In this document: positions 16,754-23,951 of the stretch, in pieces
Numbering within the stretch: the first letter of the stretch is position 1
How the letters are laid out: each line of letters opens with the position of its first letter
NCBI GenBank assembly: GCA_024233135.1
Contig: JACKPZ010000006.1
Location: 62,001 to 126,000 of the forward strand
DNA length: 64,000 nt
Origin: Akkermansiaceae bacterium
Lineage (GTDB): Bacteria > Verrucomicrobiota > Verrucomicrobiia > Verrucomicrobiales > Akkermansiaceae
Reading direction: 5' to 3'
Notes under the pieces: model-generated
What the model was told of the DNA's origin: nothing
What the model saw: the letters and a program-made list of their open reading frames with translations, nothing else
Database searches by the model: none
Made by a program: the position numbers and the translations under genes

Positions 16754-17115
16754 TCGGCCAACAAGCCGAAGCAGGGCGACCCCTTACAGCGGCCTTGTCG
16801 AATTTCCGTTCCGGTGGTTCCATCCGCCAACGGGAATCGGAGCGCCGCCATGAGGGTCGGGGCCGCCTGTTCTCTGACGTTCGCAGGAAGCATCTGCCCA
16901 AGCGTCCTGTCCATCGGGTCGGTTTCTCCCCAAGGGCGGCAATTTTTGTTCCATCCTGGCGGCAGTTCTTCGACGCTCTTGATTTCCGTCGCATCCACCA
17001 TGTCGCATTCATCGTCACCCTCGCGGATCACTGATTCTGCTTGCATCATCGCGTGCGTTTCGTCGCGTGCGAGGATCACGGTTTCCCATTCGATTCTGAC
17101 TTTGTATGGCTTCAT
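16750..17115 (-). CDS. cassette 14: reverse-oriented soluble protein reading into cassette 13
   Basis: A good-looking minus-strand frame starts at 17115 (MKPYKVRIEWETVILARDET), followed by an acidic stretch (REGDDECDMVDATEIKSVEE). About 78 codons lie in cassette 14 (16880-17210); there is no stop before the boundary, so the frame continues about 43 codons through the attC of cassette 13. The first part looks like a compact alpha/beta protein of unknown family. With cassette 7 this is the second reverse gene lacking its own stop. Confidence 0.6.
   Translation of the reverse strand: MKPYKVRIEWETVILARDETHAMMQAESVIREGDDECDMVDATEIKSVEELPPGWNKNCRPWGETDPMDRTLGQMLPANVREQAAPTLMAALRFPLADGTTGTEIRQGRCKGSPCFGLLAD
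16756..16885 (+). repeat. attC of cassette 13
   Basis: R'' GGCCAAC (16756-16762) is the exact complement of the start GTTGGCC. Long-class site with arms AGGGCGACCCC / GGGTCGGGGCCGCC; ends at GTTCGCA (16879-16885). Confidence 0.85.
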
Positions 17116-17127
17116 AGATAATTCGTC

Positions 17128-17216
17128 TGCGAACAAGGCGTGTGAGCTAACCGCCGACCGCGCCTGAGTTGGATTCGGAGCCACCTTGCGGCGGTAGCTC
17201 CACTGTGGCGTTCTGC
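17128..17216 (+). repeat. attC of cassette 14
   Basis: R'' TGCGAAC (17128-17134) is the exact complement of the start GTTCGCA. Arms GTGAGCTAACCGCC / GGCGGTAGCTCCAC; ends at GTTCTGC (17210-17216). Confidence 0.9.
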
Positions 17217-17223
17217 GAAAGAA

Positions 17224-17523
17224 TTGGAGAGAGCGGCAGAGCAAGCCGGTTCGGATTGGCTACCGAAGACCTCCCGCTTTTACGGGGCTCTGCCAGAGCT
17301 GCGCGGACGAGTTCTCCACCGCTCCCTCCTTTGGTATTGCCGCGACGGATTCGCGACTCCTTTTCAGCGCACGGGTTCCCAAGGTTCGCAGGGTCGCCAG
17401 TCGTCCGGTTTCCCGGATCCTCTTTACTCCCCGAAGGGCCTGCTTCCCGACCTCGCCACACAGGTCGCCCGTCCACACCCGACGCGGAGCGTTGGGCTCT
17501 GGGGTCGCCGTGAGGCCGTGTGA
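17224..17523 (+). CDS. cassette 15: possible small protein, TTG start
   Basis: 99-codon frame in cassette 15 (17211-17671) from TTG 17224 to a stop 24 bases before R'', the usual layout. The first half reads like protein (MERAAEQAGSDWLPKTSRFYG, then HRSLLWYCRDGFATPF); the second half is Gly/Pro/Arg-rich and less convincing, perhaps after a frameshift. No domain recognised. Confidence 0.4.
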   Translation: MERAAEQAGSDWLPKTSRFYGALPELRGRVLHRSLLWYCRDGFATPFQRTGSQGSQGRQSSGFPDPLYSPKGLLPDLATQVARPHPTRSVGLWGRREAV

Positions 17524-17547
17524 CTACGCTGGCGGCAAAACTGCAAC

Positions 17548-17677
17548 GCAGAACAAGCGCATGCACCCGATCACCGACAGCGCCCGAGTTGGGCGAGCCG
17601 TGGCGCACTTCGAAAGTCCTGCGGAAAGTGATCATTTTTCGGTTGGGTCGGTGACCGGGTGATGCCAGGCGTTCGTC
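17548..17677 (+). repeat. attC of cassette 15
   Basis: R'' GCAGAAC (17548-17554) is the exact complement of the start GTTCTGC. Arms GCATGCACCCGATCACCGAC / GTCGGTGACCGGGTGATGCC pair well; ends at GTTCGTC (17671-17677). Confidence 0.92.
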
Positions 17678-17979
17678 CAAAGAATCGCAGCCGTTGTGTG
17701 ATCCCAGGTGATTTGAGCTCGTTTTGGATGAAGCATTGGGCGGAGTGTCAGGGACGATTCGCTGGGTTGCGGCCGCGGTTGAGGACGTTGGCGGGGCGGA
17801 CTTTCCCTTGCTGCGGCCCGACCGATGAAGGAGAGCAGGCGGGCTTCCCGACCCTCCGGCACGCACGATGCGGATGGGTGAGACAATTTCGAGAATCGTT
17901 CGTTTCCGCAGAAGAGATAGCGGTTCGGGCTCATCGAGCGGGCGGCACCGGCAAAAGAAAGACGAACAAGACGGCGCAC
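17632..17979 (-). CDS. cassette 16: ambiguous coding content, minus frame preferred
   Basis: Cassette 16 (17672-18082) has open frames both ways. The minus frame (from about 17979) contains MSPNRYLFCGNERFSKL and ends KRAQITWDHTTAAILWTNAW before crossing the 17671 boundary without a stop, the same behaviour as cassettes 7 and 14. A forward frame (MKHWAECQGRFAG...) is about as plausible. Neither has a recognised domain. Confidence 0.3.
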   Translation of the reverse strand: MRRLVRLSFAGAARSMSPNRYLFCGNERFSKLSHPSASCVPEGREARLLSFIGRAAARESPPRQRPQPRPQPSESSLTLRPMLHPKRAQITWDHTTAAILWTNAWHHPVTDPTEK

Positions 17980-18088
17980 CCAACCCCGCTACCCGCAGCG
18001 AGTCGGAGCTTGAGGGTAGGTGAGTGGTTTGTATTCTGAATCTGGCTGGCGCTTCCGGTAGCGGGGTGGGTGGCCTTTTACGTTAGCT
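17961..18088 (+). repeat. attC of cassette 16
   Basis: R'' GACGAAC (17961-17967) is the exact complement of the start GTTCGTC. Long-class arms CACCCAACCCCGCTACCC / GGTAGCGGGGTGGGTG; ends at GTTAGCT (18082-18088). Confidence 0.92.
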
Positions 18089-18095
18089 AAAGAAA

Positions 18096-18560
18096 ATGAG
18101 AAAATTCACTCGCCGTAATATTTTGTGGGGCGTGTTCTGGTTATTCACGATGAGTAACACAAGCTATCTGATCGGCAGCAAGTTATACAGAATGGGAGCT
18201 GAACAAGGCAGACAAGAGATTATATCTCTTCTAGATCAGCCTGAATTGAGGGTGACTCACTTGAGACGTGATGACACGCAATTGGTGATGATTGAGCAGA
18301 GAATGATGATGGGGGACTTTACGGGGCAGAGGGTTGAGATCGATGTCGATGCTGTAGACGGAATCAGAGCAGAGAGAATTGGCTCGTCGGGGTCAGGCAG
18401 GTATGGTCATATTGATGAGGTTGCGATTTGGAGAATTGCCAATCGTACAGATGAAGATTTTACCATAACAGAGTCAATGTTGACCAATTTACCAGATGGG
18501 TTCAGGCTACAGAAGAATTTTGAGGGCGATTTCGTTATTCCACTAAAACCAGAAAGCTAA
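18096..18560 (+). CDS. cassette 17: AT-rich membrane-anchored protein
   Basis: 154 residues in cassette 17 (18083-18676). One N-terminal membrane segment (ILWGVFWLFTMSNTSYLIG), then an outside domain with a QxRVEIDVDAVDG strand and a DEDFTITESML stretch. Base composition is clearly more AT-rich than the surroundings, pointing to a foreign donor. Its stop TAA lies inside R''. No domain recognised. Confidence 0.75.
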   Translation: MRKFTRRNILWGVFWLFTMSNTSYLIGSKLYRMGAEQGRQEIISLLDQPELRVTHLRRDDTQLVMIEQRMMMGDFTGQRVEIDVDAVDGIRAERIGSSGSGRYGHIDEVAIWRIANRTDEDFTITESMLTNLPDGFRLQKNFEGDFVIPLKPES

Positions 18561-18682
18561 CAAGTCGCTTCGTGCAACCACTACCCGCCGCTGTGTTAGA
18601 GATGTTTTTTCCTAATTTAACCCTTTACCCCGAGTTCGTCTTCCGCCCCCGCGGGTAGTGGCGCACGAGCTCTACGTTCGCC
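18555..18682 (+). repeat. attC of cassette 17
   Basis: R'' AGCTAAC (18555-18561) is the exact complement of the start GTTAGCT. Arms GTGCAACCACTACCCGC / GCGGGTAGTGGCGCAC; ends at GTTCGCC (18676-18682). Confidence 0.93.
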
Positions 18683-18687
18683 ACAAA

Positions 18688-19059
18688 ATGAATCCCATTC
18701 GAGATCTCTCAGCGACAATCGCGAAGGCAACGATCGTGACGGTCGCGGTAGCCATCGGATTCTCCGCAGGGAGCGCACTTGGATTGCCTGTGTGGCTGCA
18801 AACAGTCTTTCTGATTCCGGCGATGCTATTGTTCTATCGACTATCCGGTCAGCGACGCCCTCCCGTATGGAAGATGATTGGATACGCAGCGTTCCTTTCT
18901 GTTTTTGTCCTCTTGATTTCTTTGAGCGCGAAGTATCTCCCTGAGGACGACTTCTGGTATTATTATCTGCTCGTCCTCATCATAGCCCCATTTGGTCCCG
19001 TTTTGAATTGGTTCGAACGCCGATTTTTCCCCGACAAACACAACGGCGAACAAGAATAG
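18688..19059 (+). CDS. cassette 18: four-span membrane protein
   Basis: 123 residues starting 11 bases into cassette 18 (18677-22132). Hydrophobic spans: IVTVAVAIGFSAGSALGL, LQTVFLIPAMLLFYRL, MIGYAAFLSVFVLLISL and YYYLLVLIIAPFGPVLNWF. The stop TAG at 19057-19059 lies in the 7-base left end of the IS1111-group element, so the insertion fixed the present C-terminus. Function unknown. Confidence 0.75.
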   Translation: MNPIRDLSATIAKATIVTVAVAIGFSAGSALGLPVWLQTVFLIPAMLLFYRLSGQRRPPVWKMIGYAAFLSVFVLLISLSAKYLPEDDFWYYYLLVLIIAPFGPVLNWFERRFFPDKHNGEQE

Positions 19060-19112
19060 ATGAGAAGGCAGCAGGGCGCTGACTCGCCCGGGGTGATACA
19101 CTCTCCGCTGCC

Positions 19113-20174
19113 ATGAAAACCAAACCCACCACATCATCCGCCAACACGATCGGAATCGACCTCGGCGACCGCAAGCACGCGGTCTGCGTCCTGGACGCGA
19201 AAGGCCGGGTCATCCGGATCGAGACGATTGCCAACACCCGCGCCGCGCTCACCGCGCTGAGCCGCCGCCACCGCAGGGCGCTTGTCGTGATGGAGGTCGG
19301 CACGCAGAGCCCGTGGATCTCGCGGTTGTTCGAGTCGCTGGGCCACCGGGTGCTGGTGGCCAATCCGCGCAAGGTTCGCGCCATCTATCAAAACGAGCGC
19401 AAGAGCGACCGCCGGGACTGCGAGATGCTCGCCCGCATCGCCCGCGCCGACGAGACGCTGCTCCATCCCGTGAAACATGGAAGCGAGGAGATGCAGCGCG
19501 ACATGCTCCAGATCAAGCTGCGCGACAACCTCGTTCGGAGGCGCGTTGACCTCATCTCCTCGGTGCGCTTCACCCTCAAGAGCCTCGGTGTCCGGTTGCC
19601 CTCGCCACACACCGAGAGCTTCGCGAAGTACGCACGGCGGCTGCTGGAGGCGGAGCACCCGGACCTGCTCGGACTGGTCGACCCCATGCTCCGCGTCATC
19701 GAGGAGATCACCGCGCAGATCCGCGTCCTGGAGGGCGCCATCGACGAGATGGCAGCCACCAAGTATCCCGAGGTCGAATTGCTCACCCAGATCAAGGGTG
19801 TGGGAACCATCACCTCCCTCGCGTTTCTCCTGACCGTAGGCGATCCCACGCGTTTCAACCGCCGGCGCGACGTCGCCGCCTTCTTCGGCCTGGTTCCCAA
19901 GCGCGACCAGTCGGGTGACACCGACAAACAAATGCGAATCTCCAAATGCGGCGACGCCTATGTGAGGAAACTGCTGGTCAGCGCCGCGCAATACATCCTC
20001 GGCCCGCACGGCCCGGACACCGACCTGCGCCGCCACGGGCTCAAGCTCGCCGAGCGCGGCGGGCCGCGCGCGAAGAAGAAAGCCGTGGTGGCCGTCGCCC
20101 GCAAGCTCGCCGTCCTGCTGCTGGCCATCTGGTATGACGAGAGCATCTACGAACCCGGACGCCTCGCCGCCTGA
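19113..20174 (+). CDS. IS1111-group DEDD transposase
   Basis: 353 residues, intact. IS110-family recombinase with an N-terminal RuvC-like DEDD domain (D in IGIDLGDRKHAV, E in VVMEVGTQ, DD in ERKSDRRDCEML) and a C-terminal domain with the helix-hairpin-helix LLTQIKGVGTITSLAFL and a serine-rich active region (KCGDAYVRKLLVSAAQY). These enzymes choose targets with an element-encoded bridge RNA; here the target is an attC, as in the IS1111-attC group of proteobacterial integrons. Confidence 0.93.
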   Translation: MKTKPTTSSANTIGIDLGDRKHAVCVLDAKGRVIRIETIANTRAALTALSRRHRRALVVMEVGTQSPWISRLFESLGHRVLVANPRKVRAIYQNERKSDRRDCEMLARIARADETLLHPVKHGSEEMQRDMLQIKLRDNLVRRRVDLISSVRFTLKSLGVRLPSPHTESFAKYARRLLEAEHPDLLGLVDPMLRVIEEITAQIRVLEGAIDEMAATKYPEVELLTQIKGVGTITSLAFLLTVGDPTRFNRRRDVAAFFGLVPKRDQSGDTDKQMRISKCGDAYVRKLLVSAAQYILGPHGPDTDLRRHGLKLAERGGPRAKKKAVVAVARKLAVLLLAIWYDESIYEPGRLAA

Positions 20175-20609
20175 CCTCGCGAACCCTTTCGATGAAACAA
20201 GACCGACAAGATTCCTGAACGATCACGGCCCCACGGCGGCCACCGGGCATCCGCCCGAGTGCGCGAACAAGAAGGTGACGTTCCACCTTTTCCCAAAGAC
20301 ATGGAAACTTCGGATCGACACATGCACCGCGCCCTTCCAAGCGACCGACCCGTCGTGGCGCCGAGTGCGGATGGAAGCCCGCGACCACTGTTTCCCCGGT
20401 GGGGTTTGCCACCCCACGCCCCGCCGAGCTGAGGTCAGCTCGACCACATTTGGGTTCGCCCCCAAACCCCCGTCCGGGGGCTTCGCCCCTCCCGTCCCCC
20501 CAGGGGAGCGGGGGGATATGCCTCACGGTCCACAACCCCATCTCTCCAAGCCCATGAACCCGAACACCTCACGGAATCCGTGTTGAAGTGAACTTCAATT
20601 TCGGTTTGA
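20175..20609 (+). ncRNA. candidate bridge RNA region of the IS1111-group element
   Basis: 435 bases between transposase stop and right inverted repeat with no gene and strong hairpins, such as CCCCCGTCCGGGGG near 20468 and GGGGTTTGCCACCCC near 20400. In IS1111-group elements the guide RNA is expected in the right-hand non-coding end. Position and structure fit; no loop sequences were matched to target or donor, so the exact ends are unknown. Confidence 0.4.
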
Positions 20610-20650
20610 CTGCCTTCTCATGGAAGTCGCGGATGATCAACCCGCTACCC

Positions 20651-22033
20651 AATCCCATCAAGCTAAGGAGTGAGTGATTGCCTGCCAGTGGTTTGTGCGT
20701 TTCCTGCGCTCATATCTGAGGTGCCGTGGGTCGGGCGGCGGCAATGAGGGGGATGAGCCTTGCGAGAGTGCCAGGAGATGAATCGAGACAAGATCACTTA
20801 TCTTCTCGATGCTGATCCATCCGGCGAACGCCTTGCGTTTCGCGAGACAGGCGTGGACCCGCAGGGTCAGGAGATGATAGAGCATGGCGGCGAGAACCAT
20901 GGCCTCGATATGATGGAAACCGCTCCGGTGCTTGAGTCCGTGGCTGATTTTGCAGGATTGTTTGAAGGCGCGGAACTTGATCTCGATGCTCCAGCGAAGG
21001 GCATAGATGTCGGAGACCTTTCCGGGCGGCAGGCGCTCGGGCCCGACGTTGGTGACGAGGATTCGCCATCCGGCCCGCGCCAGGCTCTCCTTGCGCGGTG
21101 TGCCGCGCCCGCGGCGTTTCGCTTCCGAGCGGATGTGGCGGCGGTTCGCTCCGGCCCGCGCCGGGTCGAGGCGGATGGCCACGAGTCGGCACGGAAGCGT
21201 TCCGCGTCCGATGACCACGGGAATGTCGATGCGGTCGCCGTCCGTTCCCGCGAGGATCTTGGCGAGAGGTTTCCCATCGATGCCGGCGGCGGATACGCTG
21301 ACGGGCAAACGGCTGATCCAGAACGCCTTGCGGTCCTGGATCTCCAGCAGTGCCGCGAGGCTGAAGAACCCCATGTCGCGGAGGATAAGGTCGTCCTTGC
21401 GGCAGAGATCGACCGCTTCGAACGCCAGCGCCTGATCCGCCTCGCGGGCGGCATGCAACTGCAAACCAAGGGGTTTTCCGGAGAGCAGGTCTGCGATGAG
21501 GAGGCACTTGCAACCTGCGGTCATCTCGTGGCGGTTGCCGTTGTTGGGGAAGTTCTCGGCGTTGGACTTGGCCATGGAAACAACGGTGGAGTCCTCTACG
21601 ATGACCCGCTTGAACGGCGATGCGCGGAGGGCTGCGATGGTCTCGGGAAAACGCTGCGAGAGGACATGTCGGATGACACCGAGCAGGAAGGCGGAACTCG
21701 CCGGGCCGAAACGTTGGAAGATGCCCTGCCGGGTCATGGTTTTCGGGACGAACCCGGCGAGATGCATCACCAGATGATTGAACGAGGCATCCCCCTTGAT
21801 GACCGCCTTGAGCAGGGCGGTGAGGAAACCCGCCGCGGTGAACTTGCGCGAGGAACGCTGGATGAGCTTGGACTCGCGGGCGATCCGATCCAGCTGATCG
21901 GCCTTCGGCAGAAGAGATGCTTCAAGCATGTCCAGCCTGCCGGACTGGTGTGGATGTCAATACTATTTTGTTGAAAGCGGCCGTTTTAGATGTCTGAATC
22001 TCTGCGTGTTACAGCGCTAGCTTGACGCAAATG
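20651..22033 (-). mobile_element. IS4-family insertion sequence, copy 2
   Basis: 1383 bases, the same length as copy 1, in the attC of cassette 18. Flanks are ACCCGCTACCC (20640-20650) and ACCCGTTACCC (22034-22044), an 11-base duplication with one mismatch. It occupies the same stem position as copy 1 does in the attC of cassette 8. Confidence 0.88.
20658..21929 (-). CDS. IS4-family DDE transposase, copy 2
   Basis: 423 residues, intact, with VEDSTVVS, LILRDMGFFS and the YALRWSIEIKFRAFK signature. It differs from copy 1 at roughly a dozen scattered residues (for example TRRF/SQRF, TDTDLID/TDGDRID). The gene differences and the mismatched target duplication suggest an older insertion than copy 1, or arrival from another strain. 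Confidence 0.92.
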   Translation of the reverse strand: MLEASLLPKADQLDRIARESKLIQRSSRKFTAAGFLTALLKAVIKGDASFNHLVMHLAGFVPKTMTRQGIFQRFGPASSAFLLGVIRHVLSQRFPETIAALRASPFKRVIVEDSTVVSMAKSNAENFPNNGNRHEMTAGCKCLLIADLLSGKPLGLQLHAAREADQALAFEAVDLCRKDDLILRDMGFFSLAALLEIQDRKAFWISRLPVSVSAAGIDGKPLAKILAGTDGDRIDIPVVIGRGTLPCRLVAIRLDPARAGANRRHIRSEAKRRGRGTPRKESLARAGWRILVTNVGPERLPPGKVSDIYALRWSIEIKFRAFKQSCKISHGLKHRSGFHHIEAMVLAAMLYHLLTLRVHACLAKRKAFAGWISIEKISDLVSIHLLALSQGSSPSLPPPDPRHLRYERRKRTNHWQAITHSLA

Positions 22034-22179
22034 ACCCGTTACCCCGCCACTAGTCGGAGATTGATCCGTGATCAGAACCCTTTACCGTGAATCGGAAGAG
22101 CGCTCCCGGTAGCTGGTGCCACACCTCGGACGTCCGAAAATTAGCTTGCAGGACAACCCCTGTACGCGATCCTGTCCGC

Positions 22180-22437
22180 ATGAAGGCGATTTCATACACG
22201 GCCGCTCGAGAGACACTCGCTGCGACCATGCAATCAGTGTGCGACGACAGAGAGCCGGTAATCATTACCCGGAAGCGCGACCAAGCAGTGGTGATGATTT
22301 CACTCGACGACTTCGAGTCGATGCAGGAGACGGCCTATTTGCGTCGCTCCCCGGCGAATGCCGAGCGACTTGATGCAGCGGTTGCCCAGCTCGAATCGGG
22401 GCGTGGGCAAGAGAGAGCGCTTCCGACGGCAGAATGA
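22180..22437 (+). CDS. cassette 19: YefM/Phd-family antitoxin
   Basis: 85 residues. The N-terminal half has the YefM/Phd fold pattern (ISYTAARETLAATMQSV, then PVIITRKRDQAVVMISLDDF), which forms the dimer and DNA-binding part; the acidic C-terminal part (SPANAERLDAAVAQLESG) should cover the toxin. It binds and neutralises the YoeB-like toxin that follows with a 4-base overlap, and such pairs repress their own promoter. Toxin-antitoxin cassettes are common in large chromosomal integrons, where they hold the array together. Confidence 0.9.
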   Translation: MKAISYTAARETLAATMQSVCDDREPVIITRKRDQAVVMISLDDFESMQETAYLRRSPANAERLDAAVAQLESGRGQERALPTAE

Positions 22438-22700
22438 AGCTCAAGTTGATCTTCGCAGATCAGGGTTGGGAGGATGTCTGTCATTGGATGTCGACTGACC
22501 GGAAGATCCTGAAACGGCTTGTTCGACTAATCGACGAGTGCCGAGTCTCTCCATTTGAAGGGATCGGCAAGCCGGAGCCCTTGCGAGAGAATCTTTCCGG
22601 ATACTGGTCTCGAAGAATTACTGATGAGCACCGTCTGGTCTACAAGGTGATGGAAGGGGAACTTTGGATTGCTCAAGCCCGCTACCACTACACCAAATAG
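22434..22700 (+). CDS. cassette 19: YoeB/Txe-family toxin
   Basis: 88 residues; a RelE-fold endoribonuclease that cleaves mRNA on the ribosome. Family features: FADQGWEDVCHW at the start, PFEGIGKPEPLRENLSGYWSRRITDEHRLVYKV in the core and RYHYTK at the end, which holds the catalytic C-terminal His-Tyr region. Its ATG overlaps the antitoxin stop (ATGA), so the two are translated together. Confidence 0.93.
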   Translation: MKLKLIFADQGWEDVCHWMSTDRKILKRLVRLIDECRVSPFEGIGKPEPLRENLSGYWSRRITDEHRLVYKVMEGELWIAQARYHYTK

Positions 22701-22788
22701 CGACGAAGGCGCTGGTGGCAAGCGGCGGCAACGATCTTCCTTGAATCCGGTCTTCCTTTCCGCCGCTGCCACAGCTCTGACGTTGCAA
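22698..22788 (+). repeat. attC of cassette 19, R'' core degenerate
   Basis: Arms GTGGCAAGCGGCGG / CCGCCGCTGCCAC are those of cassettes 2 and 4, but R'' reads TAGCGAC instead of an AAC core, and the cassette's own start core is GTCCGAA. It ends at a good GTTGCAA (22782-22788). Confidence 0.78.
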
Positions 22789-22792
22789 AAAA

Positions 22793-23302
22793 ATGAGTTC
22801 GAATCTCCAGCGAGATCAGGCGAGCGCGCTTGCGAAATCGAATCCCAAGCATGCGCTTGCGAAGGCTAAGGATGTCAGCGAGCCATGGTTCCGCGCTCAA
22901 GCTTTGGCGTGGGTCGCACGTTTCACGGATTCCGATCCCGTTGCCATCGCCAAGCTCGCGGCGAAGGCGGCATCCGAGTGTGACGATGACTACAAGCGAT
23001 CTGCGGTGCGAGCCTGGGAGGTGGCCGCACTTGCCGAGCGGGATGAACCGAGTCACGCGGAACGAACCCTGAAGGCTGCCGTCTCGGTGGCGGAAGGGGT
23101 TCAGCCGATCTCGTCGAGGAGTGAGGCTTTGTTTCTCCTTTTTCAGGCGGCATTCTTCATCGGACGGAAGCACGCCGAGTGGGTCTGCGGGCGGCTTGAC
23201 GCGACGTGCCCGGAGGCGGACCATTGGCGCTGCAAGCGAGCCCGCGGAGATGCACGTCAGATTCTCGAAGGCTCGTCCGAGGCCCGACTGTTTTTCTGGT
23301 AA
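22793..23302 (+). CDS. cassette 20: helical-repeat protein of unknown function
   Basis: 169 residues starting 10 bases into cassette 20 (22783-23401). Alanine-rich amphipathic helices in pairs (ALAKSNPKHALAKAKDV, FRAQALAWVARFTDSDPVA, RSAVRAWEVAALAERDEP) suggest an alpha-solenoid like those of TPR proteins, ending in a cysteine-containing tail. There is no signal peptide. The stop overlaps R''. Exact family not recognised. Confidence 0.72.
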   Translation: MSSNLQRDQASALAKSNPKHALAKAKDVSEPWFRAQALAWVARFTDSDPVAIAKLAAKAASECDDDYKRSAVRAWEVAALAERDEPSHAERTLKAAVSVAEGVQPISSRSEALFLLFQAAFFIGRKHAEWVCGRLDATCPEADHWRCKRARGDARQILEGSSEARLFFW

Positions 23303-23407
23303 CTATCGAGGCGCCACAGGTCGCAGCGTCACAAGCGCCTGACCTTCTCCAGGTCGAGTTTTCACCGTGATTTGAACCCTGAACCCACAGTCAACACGCG
23401 GTTGCCG
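23297..23407 (+). repeat. attC of cassette 20, degenerate
   Basis: R'' TGGTAAC (23297-23303) matches the complement of the start GTTGCAA at five of seven; inner arms are weak. The end GTTGCCG (23401-23407) is supported by the next cassette's R''. Confidence 0.6.
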
Positions 23408-23425
23408 TCAGACGGTTGTTGTGCT

Positions 23426-23829
23426 ATGACACTCGAAGGGAAAGTGATGAAGCGGTTCCGAAGGGTAACGCTCATTCTCGTGACGATTGCGATTGGTTAC
23501 GTGATCTGGATCGTCTGGCCACATCTTGCGAAGGTCGCGGTGAGGAATGAGGCTGGTGTGTCGGAGTCCGATGTTTCGGAGATTGTTGAGCACCTTGAGA
23601 GGGAGCGATCGTTCTACGGCCGTGGGGAATTAGCAACGGTTCTTTCATGCCTATTCTCACCAAGCTCGCGACCGCGGTATTTTGTGGAAATTGTTGGCGA
23701 TGACAGGAAGGTAGTGATCACCGCGGGCTACGTTCGTGGTCTCCAATGGGGGGCGGCCCCATCGTTCACGCGAGCAAGGTCGATGGGCGTTGGGTTTTTG
23801 AGAAAGCGACGCTTCTGTGGCGGAGCTGA
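23426..23829 (+). pseudogene. cassette 21: membrane-anchored protein with a frameshift
   Basis: Starts in cassette 21 (23402-23928) at ATG 23426 or 23447 with one membrane segment (VTLILVTIAIGYVIWIVW), then an acidic soluble part. Near 23742 one base appears lost (GGTCTCCAATGGG); adding it back gives GGGPIVHASKVDGRWVFEK and a stop at 23827-23829, just before R''. The uncorrected frame runs past the cassette end, which supports the frameshift. Function unknown. Confidence 0.6.
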
Positions 23830-23831
23830 AC

Positions 23832-23934
23832 TGGCAACGATCCATCGTCGAAAAAGCCGCCGCCTCCGACGGCGGCAACGGCGTTCTATGAATCGGAGCT
23901 TGAGGGTGTGGCCGAAACTGCCCATACGTTCGGC
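23832..23934 (+). repeat. attC of cassette 21
   Basis: R'' TGGCAAC (23832-23838) matches the complement of GTTGCCG at six of seven; ends at GTTCGGC (23928-23934). Confidence 0.75.
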
Positions 23935-23951
23935 AAGAAATACAACAAGCG

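Larger units (their letters stand above)
19053..20624 (+). mobile_element. IS1111-group (IS110-family) element inserted in an attC
   Basis: 1572 bases. The perfect 12-base inverted repeat ATGAGAAGGCAG / CTGCCTTCTCAT lies at 19060-19071 and 20610-20621, that is 7 bases from the left end and 3 from the right, the subterminal layout known for IS1111 elements. Removing 19053-20624 joins GGCGAACA to AGTCGCGG without duplication and rebuilds a canonical attC. About 450 bases after the transposase are non-coding and hairpin-rich. Confidence 0.9.
19045..22138 (+). repeat. attC of cassette 18, split by two insertion sequences
   Basis: R'' GGCGAAC (19045-19051) is the exact complement of the start GTTCGCC. 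Removing the IS1111-group element (19053-20624) restores GGCGAACAAGTCGCGG; removing the IS4 copy (20651-22033) restores the arm CAACCCGCTACCC, which faces GGTAGCTGGTGCC. The distal core is GTCCGAA (22132-22138), a damaged GTTRRRY. Confidence 0.82.

Noticed and set aside
22797..22815. tRNA T-loop-like GAGTTCGAATCTCC
   Set aside because: It lies at the start of the cassette 20 gene and no acceptor or anticodon arms can be folded around it.
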